NCBI RefSeq assembly: GCF_003048535.1
Contig: NZ_PIRQ01000002.1
Coordinates: 62,001-126,000 of the forward strand
Reading direction: 5' to 3'
Length of the DNA: 64,000 bases
Source of the DNA: Campylobacter concisus
Lineage (GTDB): Bacteria; Campylobacterota; Campylobacteria; Campylobacterales; Campylobacteraceae
The notes beneath the pieces are model-generated. The model was not told where the DNA came from. It saw nothing but the letters and a program-made list of their open reading frames with translations, and searched no databases. The first letter of the stretch is position 1; every line of letters begins with the position of its first letter. This document shows positions 29,192 to 38,570 of this stretch, one piece after another. Position numbers and translations under genes: made by a program.

Positions 29192-30622
29192 GTGGGAAAA
29201 TTCGTCCAAAATATAGATCATTTTTTTGATTTTTGTAAAGAAAATGAAGTCAAATTTGTAGATTTCAGATTTACTGATTTAGGTGGTGCTTGGCACAGCA
29301 TTAGCTACAATATAAAAGCTGTTACGAAAGAAAATTTCACAAACGGTATCCCGATGGACGCTAGCTCTATGCATGGCTGGCAACCAATTGATAAGAGCGA
29401 CATGATAATGAAGCCAGAAGCTACAACTGCATTTTTAGACCCATTTACTTCTGATATTACAGTCGTTGTTTTTTGCGATATTTACGACATTTACAAGGGT
29501 CAAATTTATGAAAAATGCCCTCGCTCAATTGCTAAAAGAGCAATGCAATATGTAAAAGATAGCGGTCTTGGTGACGAGGCGTATTTTGGCCCTGAGAATG
29601 AATTTTTTGTCTTTGATAACGTCAAAATCATCGATAGCCCAAACTGCGCGATGTATCAAGTAGATAGCGAAGAAGGCGAGTGGAACGATGCTACTGACTT
29701 CAAAGATAGCTACAACACAGGTCATCGCCCACGCAGAAAAGGCGGCTACTTGATGACTCAGCCAATCGACAGCATGGTAGATCTAAGAGCTGAAATGATG
29801 CAAGTTCTAGAGCAAGTTGGTCTTGAAGTCTTTTTAGGACACCACGAAGTCGCTCAAGGTCAAGGTGAGATCGGCGTGAAATTTGGCAATCTAGTCGAAG
29901 CCGCCGATAATGTTCAAATCTACAAATACGTCGTTCGCATGGTGGCTCACCTAAATGGCAAGACAGTTACATTTATGCCAAAACCACTTTATGGCGATAA
30001 CGGAAGCGGCATGCACGTGCATCAATCAGTCTGGAAAGATGGTAAAAATTTATTCTACAAAGAAGGAAACTACGCAAATTTAAGTGATTTCGCAAGATAC
30101 TACATTGGTGGCGTTTTAAAACACGCAAGAAGCGTTGCAGCCTTTACTAACCCAAGCACAAATAGCTACAAACGCCTAATCCCTGGCTTTGAAGCGCCAT
30201 CTATCCTAACATACTCTAGTCAAAACCGCTCAGCGAGTATCCGCATACCTTATGGAGCTGGTGAGAAGTCAGTTAGGGCTGAGATGAGATTTCCAGATAG
30301 CACAGCAAACCCTTATCTAGCCTTTTCAGCGATGCTAATGGCAGGACTTGACGGCGTTAAACACAAATATGAGCCAGTTGGTCCGATGGATGAAAATTTA
30401 TTTAAGCTTCATCTTGATGAGATCAGAGAGCGTGGCATAGAGCAGCTTCCACACACACTTCGTGGTAGCCTTGAAGCACTGATTCGAGATAATGAATACT
30501 TAAAACCAATAATGACCGATCTTTTCATCGACACTTATCAGCACATGAAATTTGAAACTCAGGTTTGGCCTTACGAAGCGCGCCCAACCGCTTATGAGTT
30601 TAAAACTTGCTTCTCTTGCTAA
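29192..30622 (+). CDS. glnA: Type I glutamine synthetase
   Basis: GlnA makes glutamine from glutamate and ammonia with ATP. The 476-residue protein shows [45 protein letters not shown] and the ATP-binding [10 protein letters not shown], plus NRSASIRIP. The start is a GTG preceded by AAAAGGAG. The site that E. coli adenylylates at Tyr397 (NLY) reads ENLFKL here, with phenylalanine at residue 404, so the standard covalent control by GlnE cannot work. The enzyme is therefore probably regulated by feedback or transcription. A terminator follows directly. Confidence 0.97.
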   Translation: MGKFVQNIDHFFDFCKENEVKFVDFRFTDLGGAWHSISYNIKAVTKENFTNGIPMDASSMHGWQPIDKSDMIMKPEATTAFLDPFTSDITVVVFCDIYDIYKGQIYEKCPRSIAKRAMQYVKDSGLGDEAYFGPENEFFVFDNVKIIDSPNCAMYQVDSEEGEWNDATDFKDSYNTGHRPRRKGGYLMTQPIDSMVDLRAEMMQVLEQVGLEVFLGHHEVAQGQGEIGVKFGNLVEAADNVQIYKYVVRMVAHLNGKTVTFMPKPLYGDNGSGMHVHQSVWKDGKNLFYKEGNYANLSDFARYYIGGVLKHARSVAAFTNPSTNSYKRLIPGFEAPSILTYSSQNRSASIRIPYGAGEKSVRAEMRFPDSTANPYLAFSAMLMAGLDGVKHKYEPVGPMDENLFKLHLDEIRERGIEQLPHTLRGSLEALIRDNEYLKPIMTDLFIDTYQHMKFETQVWPYEARPTAYEFKTCFSC

Positions 30623-30629
30623 AACGCAA

Positions 30630-30663
30630 TCTCCAAGCTCATTTTGGGCTTGGAGACTTTTTT
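30630..30663 (+). terminator. Rho-independent terminator after glnA
   Basis: TCTCCAAGC (30630-30638), loop TCATTTTGG, GCTTGGAGA (30648-30656) is a perfect nine-pair stem followed by a run of six T (30658-30663). It lies seven bases after the glnA stop. Confidence 0.9.
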
Positions 30664-30784
30664 AATCAAATTTAAAACATAAAATCTCCGTCGTACATAT
30701 CAATGCATCTTACATTAATAATATGTAAATTTTTAATACATATAAAAATACAAAATATTTAGCGTAAAATTTTATGTATCTTAT

Positions 30785-31390
30785 CTATACTTTAGTAAAA
30801 AGTAAACTAAAAGCGATTAGAAGCATAATAATCCCAACAAAAATTTCTAAAATTTTCCATGAAAATTCTTTTGCAAAAACTGGAGCGAGAACTCTTGCTC
30901 CATATCCTAAAGAAAAGAAGAAAAATAGCGATGCAAGACTAGCACCGATGCCAAAAATTATATTTTCATCTCCAAATTTTGTTGAAATAGATCCTATTAA
31001 AAGCATCGTATCAAGATAGACGTGAGGATTTAGCCAAGTAAAAGCAAGCGTCAAAAGCACTATTTTGCTAAATTTTGACTCGTGTTGCACACTAGGAAGA
31101 AGGCTTTTGGGATTTTTAAATGCACCATACAAACTCTTTAGACTATAGACAAATAAAAAGATAAAACCACCATATATGGCAACCTGTTTAAAAAACTCAA
31201 ATTTTTGTAGCACTTTTGCAAAACCAAAAACTCCAGCAAATATAAGCAAGGCATCACCAAGTGCGCATATTAAGCAAACTGCAAAAACATGTTCCTTTTT
31301 TATACCCTGCTTCAAAACAAATGCATTTTGCGCGCCGATAGCCAATATTAAAGATAAACTTGTAAAAAATCCACTCCAAAATGCAGACAT
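30785..31390 (-). CDS. LysE/ArgO-family amino acid exporter
   Basis: The 201-residue protein has five to six transmembrane helices. It has the LysE family opening FTSLSLILAIGAQNAFVLKQG, the GDALLIFAGVFG segment and the LTLAFTWLNPHVYLDTMLLIG motif. Such proteins export basic amino acids such as lysine or arginine. The second ATG (31390) is chosen because AAAGGA lies five bases before it, whereas the first ATG overlaps that site. The gene is divergent from dnaX and converges with glnA. The exact substrate is inferred from the family. Confidence 0.88.
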   Translation of the reverse strand: MSAFWSGFFTSLSLILAIGAQNAFVLKQGIKKEHVFAVCLICALGDALLIFAGVFGFAKVLQKFEFFKQVAIYGGFIFLFVYSLKSLYGAFKNPKSLLPSVQHESKFSKIVLLTLAFTWLNPHVYLDTMLLIGSISTKFGDENIIFGIGASLASLFFFFSLGYGARVLAPVFAKEFSWKILEIFVGIIMLLIAFSLLFTKV

Positions 31391-31538
31391 TTTCATCCTT
31401 TTTAAATTACCAATTATCTAAAATTTAACTAAAAGCAATCTAAAAGATCGAAAATTTTAACTATATGAAAAGGATAAATAATCATAAATTTATGCCTTTT
31501 TTTATAAAATCCTTGAACTTTATAAAAAGGATACCGCA

Positions 31539-33176
31539 TTGCAAGCACTAGCTTTAAAATATCGCCCTAAAAATTTTGACGAGCTCATAGGTCAAGAAGC
31601 AGTTAGCAAAAGCCTAATACATGCACTTGACGAGGGTCGCATAAGCCACGCATATCTATTTTCTGGGCTTAGAGGCAGTGGAAAAACTTCAAGTGCCAGG
31701 ATATTTTCAAAAGCTCTAGTATGCGAAAAAGGACCTACTTCAAAGCCATGTGAAGTATGCCCACAATGCATCATGGCAAATGAGTCAAGGCATATGGACA
31801 TCATCGAAATGGACGCTGCTAGCCACAGAAAGATAGATGACATAAGAGAGCTGATAGAGCAAACAAAATATGCTCCAGCAATGGCAAGATATAAAATTTT
31901 TATAATTGACGAAGTGCATATGCTAACCAAAGAGGCATTTAACGCTCTTTTAAAAACGCTTGAAGAGCCACCAAGCTATGTAAAATTTATCCTAGCGACG
32001 ACTGATCCATTAAAACTTCCAACAACTGTGCTTTCAAGAACGCAGCATTTTAGGTTTAAGCAAATAAGCAGATACAGCATCATTAAACATCTTGAGTTTA
32101 TTTTAAGCAAAGAAGGCATTAGCTACGAAAAAGAGGCACTTGAAATTTTAGCAAGAAGTGGCGGAGGATCGTTAAGAGATACTTTGACACTTCTTGATCA
32201 AGCTATCATTTACGGGGCAAATAATGTCACGGCAAATGGCGTAGCATCGATGTTAGGACTTCTTGATCCAGAAAAGATCGAAGAGATAATAGCTCATGTT
32301 TTAAATCACGACAAGAATGCCATTAGAGTGCTTGTAAGCGAACTTGAAAGCTACGATCCAGAGATGATAATAGATGAAATTTTGGCAAATTTAAAGCAAA
32401 AATTTATAGAAAATGACTCAAAAATTTCTCTACTTGTTTATGAGAGATTTTTTAGGATTTTGGCACAAGCTAAAGGTATGCTAAATGTAAGTAGCGACAA
32501 TGGCTTTGTACTAATGCTAATGCTTTTTATGATGATAGAAGCGCTAAATTTACAAGATATCGATGACGCTATAAATGAAGTGATCTCAAAAAATAGCGAA
32601 AATTCCACTCAAATCACAGAAGTCATCACTCAAAAAAGCCAAGCAGCTCCTGCTAAAATGCAAGGTCCATATGAACTCTTTTTAACAAAAATTTATGATA
32701 GAAATTACGATCTTGGCGAGTTTTTTAAAGAATTTGTAGAATTTAGCTTCTTTAATAATAATGAGCTTGGACTGATAGTAAATGCAAAAGATGAAAATCT
32801 TGAATATTTTAAGAAAAATTGGAAAATTTTAAATGAGATATTGCGTACGCTTTTTGGACAAAATGCGAAGATAGTAAATGCAAAGAGCGATGAGCAAAAA
32901 GCACAAACTAAGATGCCTAAAGCCTCTTTAGAAAATAATGAAAAAAGCGAATTAGACGAGCTTGATGAGGAAATTTCAAGACTAAATGCAAATAACATTG
33001 AAACTAAAAATGAGTCAAAAATCGAGATAAAAAGCGAGCTACAAAACGAGAAAAATAACTTTTCTTTGATGCTAAATAAAGAGCCAAAAACGCCAGAAGA
33101 GCTTCAAAGGCAAAGAGAACAAGGAATACTAAAAGAGGCAAATAGGCTCTTTGGCGAGCCAACGATTGAGAGCTAA
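31539..33176 (+). CDS. dnaX: DNA polymerase III subunit gamma/tau
   Basis: DnaX is the clamp-loader motor. The 545 residues include LIGQEAVSKSLIHALDEGRI, Walker A GLRGSGKT (43-50), a zinc module (CEKGPTSKPCEVCPQC), DEVHMLTKEAFNALLKTLEE and the sensor SGGGSLRDTLTLLDQ. The C-terminal third is charged and diverged. The start is a TTG with AAAAAGG upstream. No convincing slippery heptamer for a shorter gamma form was seen. Its stop overlaps the ccoS stop by four bases on the opposite strand. Confidence 0.95.
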   Translation: MQALALKYRPKNFDELIGQEAVSKSLIHALDEGRISHAYLFSGLRGSGKTSSARIFSKALVCEKGPTSKPCEVCPQCIMANESRHMDIIEMDAASHRKIDDIRELIEQTKYAPAMARYKIFIIDEVHMLTKEAFNALLKTLEEPPSYVKFILATTDPLKLPTTVLSRTQHFRFKQISRYSIIKHLEFILSKEGISYEKEALEILARSGGGSLRDTLTLLDQAIIYGANNVTANGVASMLGLLDPEKIEEIIAHVLNHDKNAIRVLVSELESYDPEMIIDEILANLKQKFIENDSKISLLVYERFFRILAQAKGMLNVSSDNGFVLMLMLFMMIEALNLQDIDDAINEVISKNSENSTQITEVITQKSQAAPAKMQGPYELFLTKIYDRNYDLGEFFKEFVEFSFFNNNELGLIVNAKDENLEYFKKNWKILNEILRTLFGQNAKIVNAKSDEQKAQTKMPKASLENNEKSELDELDEEISRLNANNIETKNESKIEIKSELQNEKNNFSLMLNKEPKTPEELQRQREQGILKEANRLFGEPTIES

Positions 33177-33403
33177 ATTTTATCTTTATTAGATTTTGCT
33201 CTTTTTTTTAGAGCTTCTTTTTTGCGAAGCTCTAACTCATAAGCTTCATTTAGCGCATCTTCATCGTCTAAATTTGCTCCGTCCAAAAATTTTCGGTAGT
33301 CCTCAAATTGCTTATTTTTTATCCCCCAAATCACGCCAAAAAGCAAAAATGCTCCCATCAAAACTGAGATAAAAACTAGCATCGCAAGTGTTGCGCTATC
33401 CAT
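33173..33403 (-). CDS. ccoS: cbb3-type cytochrome oxidase assembly protein CcoS
   Basis: CcoS is a small single-span membrane protein needed to assemble cbb3 oxidase. The 76-residue protein has one helix at about 7-28 (LAMLVFISVLMGAFLLFGVIWGI), then a short cytoplasmic tail with NKQFEDYRKFLDGANLDDEDALNE. Its start shares a base with the ccoI stop, the usual ccoI-ccoS arrangement. The tail is lysine-rich. Confidence 0.93.
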   Translation of the reverse strand: MDSATLAMLVFISVLMGAFLLFGVIWGIKNKQFEDYRKFLDGANLDDEDALNEAYELELRKKEALKKRAKSNKDKI

Positions 33404-35784
33404 TATTTTTCCTTAAATTTTCTAGCAATATAAAGCGAGTTTAAGATAACACTTAGCGAGCTAAGTGACATAAAAAGTGCAGCAAATAGCGGAATGACAT
33501 AGCCACACACAGCAAATGGCAGAGCAAGAACATTATAAAGAAGACAAAAGAGCAAATTTTGCTTTATCGTTTTGTAAGTAAATTTTGAGATTTTTATGGC
33601 CTTTGCTAGACTTTTTAAACTATCATCAAGTAGCACTACATCGCTTCTTTCTAAGCTTATCGCCGCCCCACTTCCCATACAAATGGCAACATGAGCAAGG
33701 CTAAGCGCTGCTGCGTCATTTATGCCATCTCCTACCATTAGAACCTTTTTGCCCTGCTCTTTTAGTTTGCTTATAAATTTAGCTTTCGTTTCAGGCAACA
33801 TCTCTGCTCTAAACTCACTCACGCCAAGCTCATCTGCCACATTTTTTACCACTTTTTGCACGTCGCCACTTAAGATACACACTTTCATATTGGCATTCTT
33901 TAGCTCGTCTATCAAGGTCTTTGCTTCAGGTTTTATACTATCTTTTAGGTAAAATTTCGCCACTAGCTCACCATTAAGTCCCACAAAAAAGCTCACATTT
34001 TCTTCAGCTTCATCAAAACTAATACCATTTTCAACTAAAAATCGTTTGCTTCCTGCATAAAATTTTTTACCTGAAATTTCAGCCTCAACACCCTTTGCTA
34101 CGCTTAAATTTGTATTTTTAAGCTCTATTTTCCTTGCGCCTTTTTGCTTTAGAAATTTAGCCACTGCCACGCTTATTTGATGATTTGATATAAGAGCTAG
34201 CGAATAAATTTCATCTAAGTTTATGCTCTCTTTTATGAAAAAATCACTAACTTCAAATTCCGCCTTTGTGAGCGTGCCAGTCTTATCAAATACCGCTACA
34301 TCGCACTTTGCAAGGCTTTCAAAAAATTTAGCCTCCTTAAAAAGCACTCTATTTTTAAAAGCCACACCAAGGGCGCAAACGCTACTAACTGGCGTGGCAA
34401 GCGCAAGCGCACAAGGGCAAGCGATCACGATGACGCTAACAGCCGTGACAATGGCTTCTGAAAAGCCAAATTTAAAGTACCAAAACCAAAATGTAAAAAA
34501 TGCTAACGTCAGCACGCTAAGAGAAAATTTAGAAGCGATTTTATTGACTACTAGCTCGATATTTGGCTTTTTTAGCTCTGCAGTTTGGAGCAAATTTATA
34601 AGCTGATTTAGATAAGAATTTTTAAAAATTTCCTTTGCTTCATAGATGATTTGTCCATTTTGGCAAATGATGCCACTTTTCACCTCTTGCCCCACTCCCA
34701 AGGTCACAGGCAGGCTCTCTCCAGTTAGGCTTGAGCTATCCACGCTTGCCTCGCCACTAAGCACTACTCCATCAAGTAGCGCTCTTTCGCCTGATCTTAG
34801 CACGATCTTTTCGCCCAAATTTACATCTCTTGGCTCTTTTAAAACATCCTTGCCATCCTCTAAAATGCATACCTTTGCAAGCAGCATATCATTTAAGAAA
34901 TTTGAAGTCTCAAGCGCCTTTTTCTTGCCCAATATTTCTAAAAATTTACCGACAAAAACAAAGGTGATGATCATCGCAACCGAGTCAAAATAGCTCTCGC
35001 CACTCCTCGTAAACATCGCATAAATCGAGTAGATATATGTTATGCTAGCTCCGGTGATAACGAGTAAATCCATATTTGGCGAAGCGTTTTTTATGGCTAT
35101 CTTTGCTCCTTTGAAAAACTCGCTACCAGTATAAAAAAGCACAGGCGTTGCTAATGCAAACTGCGCAAAGCTTAAAATATCTTTTATATCGCCTCTTATG
35201 CCACTAAAATACCCACTATACTGAGCAATGGCTAGCCACATAATGTTCATCGTAGCAAAGATACCAACTAGCGCTTTTGTGTAAAATTTTCTTCTTTTCT
35301 TAGCTAGCTCGTCCTCTTTTTGACTCGTGACATAGGGTTTTGGGACATAACCAACGGTATAAATTTTTTCAATTATTTGCTCTACCAAAAGCTCTTGCTC
35401 ATCAAAAACAATGACCGCCTTTTGATTAAGCGAGTTGATATTTACCTCCAAGACGCCAGGCAAGTTAAAAAGTGCCTTTTCAAGTAGCCATATGCAAGCT
35501 GAGCAAGTGATACCATCGATTAAAAATGAAATTTGACTAAAGTCGCCCTCTTTTGTCACAAGCTCGCTAAAATTTGCCGCTAAATTTTTGATATTTGCAC
35601 CGTTGCTTGCTGGCGTGAGTGTATTTTTACCAAGACGTTCATAAAACTCACTAAGCCCATTTTCATTTAAAATTTCATAAACGCCTTTGCAGCCAGCGCA
35701 GCAAAATTTAAGCCCGCTTTCATTTGAGATCATCACGCTTTCATCAAATTTTAATCTACAATGAGCACATCTACTTTGTGGCAT
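33403..35784 (-). CDS. ccoI: Copper-translocating P1B ATPase for cbb3 oxidase assembly (CcoI/FixI)
   Basis: CcoI moves copper across the inner membrane to supply the cbb3 oxidase. The 793 residues begin with an unusual cysteine-rich region (CAHC at 6-9, CCAGC at 28-32), followed by a heavy-metal domain with GITCSACIWLLEKAL. Eight transmembrane segments include the CPC motif in IACPCALALATP. The catalytic core has FDKTGTLT (phosphorylated aspartate), TGESLPVT and MVGDGINDAAALS. The N-terminal cysteine cluster is typical of FixI/CcoI rather than CopA. It overlaps ccoS by one base. Confidence 0.95.
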   Translation of the reverse strand: MPQSRCAHCRLKFDESVMISNESGLKFCCAGCKGVYEILNENGLSEFYERLGKNTLTPASNGANIKNLAANFSELVTKEGDFSQISFLIDGITCSACIWLLEKALFNLPGVLEVNINSLNQKAVIVFDEQELLVEQIIEKIYTVGYVPKPYVTSQKEDELAKKRRKFYTKALVGIFATMNIMWLAIAQYSGYFSGIRGDIKDILSFAQFALATPVLFYTGSEFFKGAKIAIKNASPNMDLLVITGASITYIYSIYAMFTRSGESYFDSVAMIITFVFVGKFLEILGKKKALETSNFLNDMLLAKVCILEDGKDVLKEPRDVNLGEKIVLRSGERALLDGVVLSGEASVDSSSLTGESLPVTLGVGQEVKSGIICQNGQIIYEAKEIFKNSYLNQLINLLQTAELKKPNIELVVNKIASKFSLSVLTLAFFTFWFWYFKFGFSEAIVTAVSVIVIACPCALALATPVSSVCALGVAFKNRVLFKEAKFFESLAKCDVAVFDKTGTLTKAEFEVSDFFIKESINLDEIYSLALISNHQISVAVAKFLKQKGARKIELKNTNLSVAKGVEAEISGKKFYAGSKRFLVENGISFDEAEENVSFFVGLNGELVAKFYLKDSIKPEAKTLIDELKNANMKVCILSGDVQKVVKNVADELGVSEFRAEMLPETKAKFISKLKEQGKKVLMVGDGINDAAALSLAHVAICMGSGAAISLERSDVVLLDDSLKSLAKAIKISKFTYKTIKQNLLFCLLYNVLALPFAVCGYVIPLFAALFMSLSSLSVILNSLYIARKFKEK

Positions 35785-35832
35785 TTTTACTTTCTTTTAT
35801 CTAAAATTTTTACCAATATTGTTGCATCGCAT

Positions 35833-35882
35833 GCCTATTACGCACCATATAAATTTATGGTAGGCAAACTACAAAAATAGGC
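35833..35882. repeat. Nested inverted repeats upstream of ccoI
   Basis: A palindrome ACCATA-TAAATT-TATGGT (35844-35861) is nested between GCCTAT (35833-35838) and ATAGGC (35877-35882). GCCTA can also pair with TAGGC at 35861-35865. It lies 49 to 98 bases upstream of ccoI and upstream of the rho promoter. It could be an operator or a ccoI leader structure; no regulator was identified. The remaining 289-base ccoI-rho gap is AT-rich and otherwise holds only the rho promoter. Confidence 0.45.
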
Positions 35883-35971
35883 ACAAATTTCTTCTTTTGT
35901 TATCGTTATAAAATGGCGAGATTATAGCAAATCAACCATTTTTGAGCAAAAATTTTATTTTATGCCATTTC

Positions 35972-36000
35972 TTGACAACAAAGTTTTATTTTTATAAAAT
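35972..36000 (+). promoter_or_regulatory. Sigma-70 promoter for rho
   Basis: TTGACA (35972-35977) and TAAAAT (35995-36000) are separated by 17 bases, an ideal spacing. It lies 74 bases before the rho start. This is the strongest -35/-10 pair that I found in the window; most Campylobacter promoters lack a -35 box. Confidence 0.7.
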
Positions 36001-36073
36001 GCCAAAACTTTCAAAAACTTCTTTTTGAAACCTAGAAATTCTGCAAAATTATCCCCGCATTTAAAGAGGAAAT

Positions 36074-37414
36074 ATGGAAAATAACCAAACCGAGCAAAGT
36101 GCTGCTCAAAACACAAAAACTACAAAAAAACATCAAGCATCAAGAACACACATACCAGTAGACGGACATAAAATCGAAGAGCTAAGAACGCTTAGTTTAG
36201 ATGAGCTAGTGCAGATCGCAAATGGCGTTGGTGTCGAAAATCCACGCGAATTTCGCAGGCAGGATTTGATATTTGAGATACTAAAAACCCAGACAAAACA
36301 AGGCGGATTTATACTTTTTACTGGAATTTTAGAGATAACAAACGAAGGCTACGGCTTTTTAAGGGCTGTTGATGCAAATTTAAGCGACAGCTCAAACGAC
36401 GCTTATGTTTCAAACTCGCAGATCCGTAAATTTGCACTTCGTGTGGGCGACATCATCACCGGCCAAGTAAGAGAGCCAAAAGATCAGGAAAAATACTACG
36501 CCCTTTTAAAGATAGAGGCCGTAAACTACATGCCTCTAGCAGATGCAAAAGAGAGGCCATTATTTGACAACCTAACCCCGCTTTTCCCAACCGAAAAGCT
36601 AAATTTAGAGTATGATCCGATGAAGCTAACGGGCCGCGTACTTGACCTTTTCACGCCTATTGGTAAGGGTCAGCGTGGTCTCATCGTCGCACCTCCAAGA
36701 AGCGGTAAAACTGAGCTTATGAAAGAGTTAGCTCACGGCATCGCTAAAAATCACCCAGAAGCCCAGTTAATGGTGCTTCTAGTCGATGAGAGACCAGAAG
36801 AAGTTACCGATATGCAGCGCTGCGTAAAAGGTGAGGTTTTTAGCTCGACATTTGACCTGCCAGCGCTTAATCATGTCCGCGTAGCAGAGCTTGTCATAGA
36901 AAAGGCAAAACGTCTAGTTGAGATGGGCAAAGACGTCATTATATTGCTTGATAGCATAACCCGTCTAGCCCGCGCCTACAACACAGTAACCCCACCAAGC
37001 GGCAAGGTACTAACTGGTGGCGTGGATGCAAACGCACTTCACAAGCCAAAACGTTTCTTTGGCGCTGCTAGAAACATCGAACATGGCGGCTCACTAACCA
37101 TCATCGCAACCGCGCTAATCGACACTGGTTCACGCATGGACGAAGTGATATTTGAAGAGTTTAAAGGTACTGGAAACAGCGAGATCGTGCTTGACCGCAA
37201 TATCTCAGACCGCAGAATTTACCCAGCTATCAACGTGCTAAAATCAGGTACCAGAAAAGAAGAGCTACTTCAAAAACCTGACGAACTTCAAAAAATTTGG
37301 GCTATCCGCTCTGCGATCGCCACAATGGACGATGTCGAAGCACTTAAATTCTTATACGCAAAAATGTTAAAAACAAAAGACAATAAAGAACTTCTTTCTA
37401 TCCTAAACGAGTAA
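36074..37414 (+). CDS. rho: Transcription termination factor Rho
   Basis: Rho is a hexameric RNA helicase that ends transcripts. The 446 residues include an N-terminal segment rich in Gln/Thr/Lys (1-30), the Rho N domain ([21 protein letters not shown]), the RNA-binding cold-shock fold around [14 protein letters not shown], Walker [13 protein letters not shown] near residue 205-215, [14 protein letters not shown], and [23 protein letters not shown] precedes the ATG. A terminator follows the stop. Confidence 0.97.
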   Translation: MENNQTEQSAAQNTKTTKKHQASRTHIPVDGHKIEELRTLSLDELVQIANGVGVENPREFRRQDLIFEILKTQTKQGGFILFTGILEITNEGYGFLRAVDANLSDSSNDAYVSNSQIRKFALRVGDIITGQVREPKDQEKYYALLKIEAVNYMPLADAKERPLFDNLTPLFPTEKLNLEYDPMKLTGRVLDLFTPIGKGQRGLIVAPPRSGKTELMKELAHGIAKNHPEAQLMVLLVDERPEEVTDMQRCVKGEVFSSTFDLPALNHVRVAELVIEKAKRLVEMGKDVIILLDSITRLARAYNTVTPPSGKVLTGGVDANALHKPKRFFGAARNIEHGGSLTIIATALIDTGSRMDEVIFEEFKGTGNSEIVLDRNISDRRIYPAINVLKSGTRKEELLQKPDELQKIWAIRSAIATMDDVEALKFLYAKMLKTKDNKELLSILNE

Positions 37415-37422
37415 ATTTAACT

Positions 37423-37457
37423 GAGCTTAAAGCGCTTGCTTTGAGCTCAAATTTTTT
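37423..37457 (+). terminator. Rho-independent terminator after rho
   Basis: GAGCTTAAAGC (37423-37433), loop GCTT, GCTTTGAGCTC (37438-37448) forms an 11-pair stem with one G-U pair, followed by T6 at 37452-37457. It lies eight bases after the rho stop. Confidence 0.85.
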
Positions 37458-37544
37458 CACCTAAAATATCTAGCTAAAAATATCTTAGAAATTTTGAATT
37501 TTCTAACTCTTGCTATTATAAAAGAGATTACAATTTTTAAATGA

Positions 37545-37757
37545 TTATTTACTAAATTTTTCTATGTCTTGATTGATTAAATTTTCATATTCGCAAAGCT
37601 CATTACAAGTCTTTTTGCTCTGCTCTATAAGCTCATCAAATTTAAATCCAAGCATCACAATACGATAAAGGTTTGGCTTGTGTTTTCGCCAGTTGTAAAG
37701 CGTTGCGACATCAACGTCTAAATGATAAGCCATATCACGTTTTGTCATCTTAGCCAC
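37545..37757 (-). CDS. Small helix-turn-helix protein
   Basis: The 70-residue protein contains TKRDMAYHLDVDVATLYNWR then KHKPNLYRIVMLGF, a helix-turn-helix of the type found in small bacterial and phage regulators (DVDVATLYNW as the turn and recognition helix). The GTG at 37757 is chosen because GGAG lies six bases before it; an in-frame ATG 54 bases upstream lacks a ribosome site. It is divergent from the outer-membrane beta-barrel gene, 159 bases away, and could control it or itself. Target is unknown. Confidence 0.7.
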   Translation of the reverse strand: MAKMTKRDMAYHLDVDVATLYNWRKHKPNLYRIVMLGFKFDELIEQSKKTCNELCEYENLINQDIEKFSK

Positions 37758-37865
37758 TTTACACTCCTTTTTTCGAGTGATTTTATAAATTTTATTCTGA
37801 TAAGAAAACAATTGAATTATTTTATGTTTTTTATATATTTAATTGAATATTTAAACTTTATTTAA

Positions 37866-37871
37866 TACAAT
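37866..37871 (+). promoter_or_regulatory. Possible -10 element for beta-barrel gene
   Basis: TACAAT lies 45 bases before the beta-barrel start, within a long AT-rich tract. A strong AAGGAG ribosome site is at 37906-37911. The adjacent AT tract also contains other near matches, so the exact position is tentative. Confidence 0.35.
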
Positions 37872-37916
37872 AAAATTTAGAATACCAGTCAAACATTTTT
37901 TAAATAAGGAGTAAAA

Positions 37917-38516
37917 ATGAAAAATGTAGTTTTAAAAGTTGCTTTAGGCTTAAGTCTGGCTAGCGCCACTGCTTTAGCACAAGGAGCGTTTATTGGAATC
38001 GAAGGAGATTACTCTTTTAATTCAAAATTAACAGCAAAAAGCGATAATGACACAACAAAAGTCAAAAAAGCTCAACCAGGTATCGGACTAAAAGCTGGCT
38101 ATGATTTTGATAGTTTTAGAGTTTATGGGACTTACATTTACGACTTTCAAGCAAAGAAATCACTTGGCGATGAAGATGGCACAGTAATAAAATGGAGTAC
38201 ACATAAATTTATAGTGGGCGCAGACTATACACCAGAGTTAACAAAGGACATAAAACTAGTTCTTGGTGGCTACACTGGCTACTCAAAGCTTAAAATGGAT
38301 GTATTTGACACTCATGATGGCTCGGAAAAAGCTAATACAAATGGCTGGATACTAGGTGCAAGAATTGGTGCTGAATACTCTATTAATGAAAACAATGCAG
38401 TTGAGTTTGGTGTAAAAGCTGATAGAACTAAATATAGCTCCATAGCAAAATATGATAATGCAAAAATAAAAGAGACAAATGTAGGTCTTTATTTGGGATA
38501 TACATATAAATTTTAA
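37917..38516 (+). CDS. Outer membrane beta-barrel protein
   Basis: The 199-residue protein has a clear signal peptide (MKNVVLKVALGLSLASATALA, cut before QG). It then alternates short amphipathic strands with aromatic ends (GAFIGIEGDYSF, AGYDFDSFRVYGTYIYDF, KLVLGGYTGYSKL). It ends in NVGLYLGYTYKF, a terminal phenylalanine typical of outer membrane barrels. It is probably an eight-strand OmpX/OmpA-like barrel of unknown function. A strong ribosome site and a strong terminator suggest a single, well-expressed transcript. The divergent small HTH gene is a candidate regulator. Confidence 0.85.
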   Translation: MKNVVLKVALGLSLASATALAQGAFIGIEGDYSFNSKLTAKSDNDTTKVKKAQPGIGLKAGYDFDSFRVYGTYIYDFQAKKSLGDEDGTVIKWSTHKFIVGADYTPELTKDIKLVLGGYTGYSKLKMDVFDTHDGSEKANTNGWILGARIGAEYSINENNAVEFGVKADRTKYSSIAKYDNAKIKETNVGLYLGYTYKF

Positions 38517-38524
38517 TCACCCAC

Positions 38525-38557
38525 AAGCTCAAATTTCAAAGCAAATTTGAGCTTTTT
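38525..38557 (+). terminator. Rho-independent terminator after beta-barrel gene
   Basis: AAGCTCAAATTT (38525-38536), loop CAAAGC, AAATTTGAGCTT (38543-38554) is a perfect 12-pair stem followed by a T run. It lies eight bases after the stop. Confidence 0.88.
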
Positions 38558-38570
38558 ATTTAAAAACAAA

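Noticed and set aside
32580..32660. Programmed frameshift site in dnaX giving a short gamma form
   Set aside because: A-runs are present but none forms a proper slippery heptamer in frame with a following structure.
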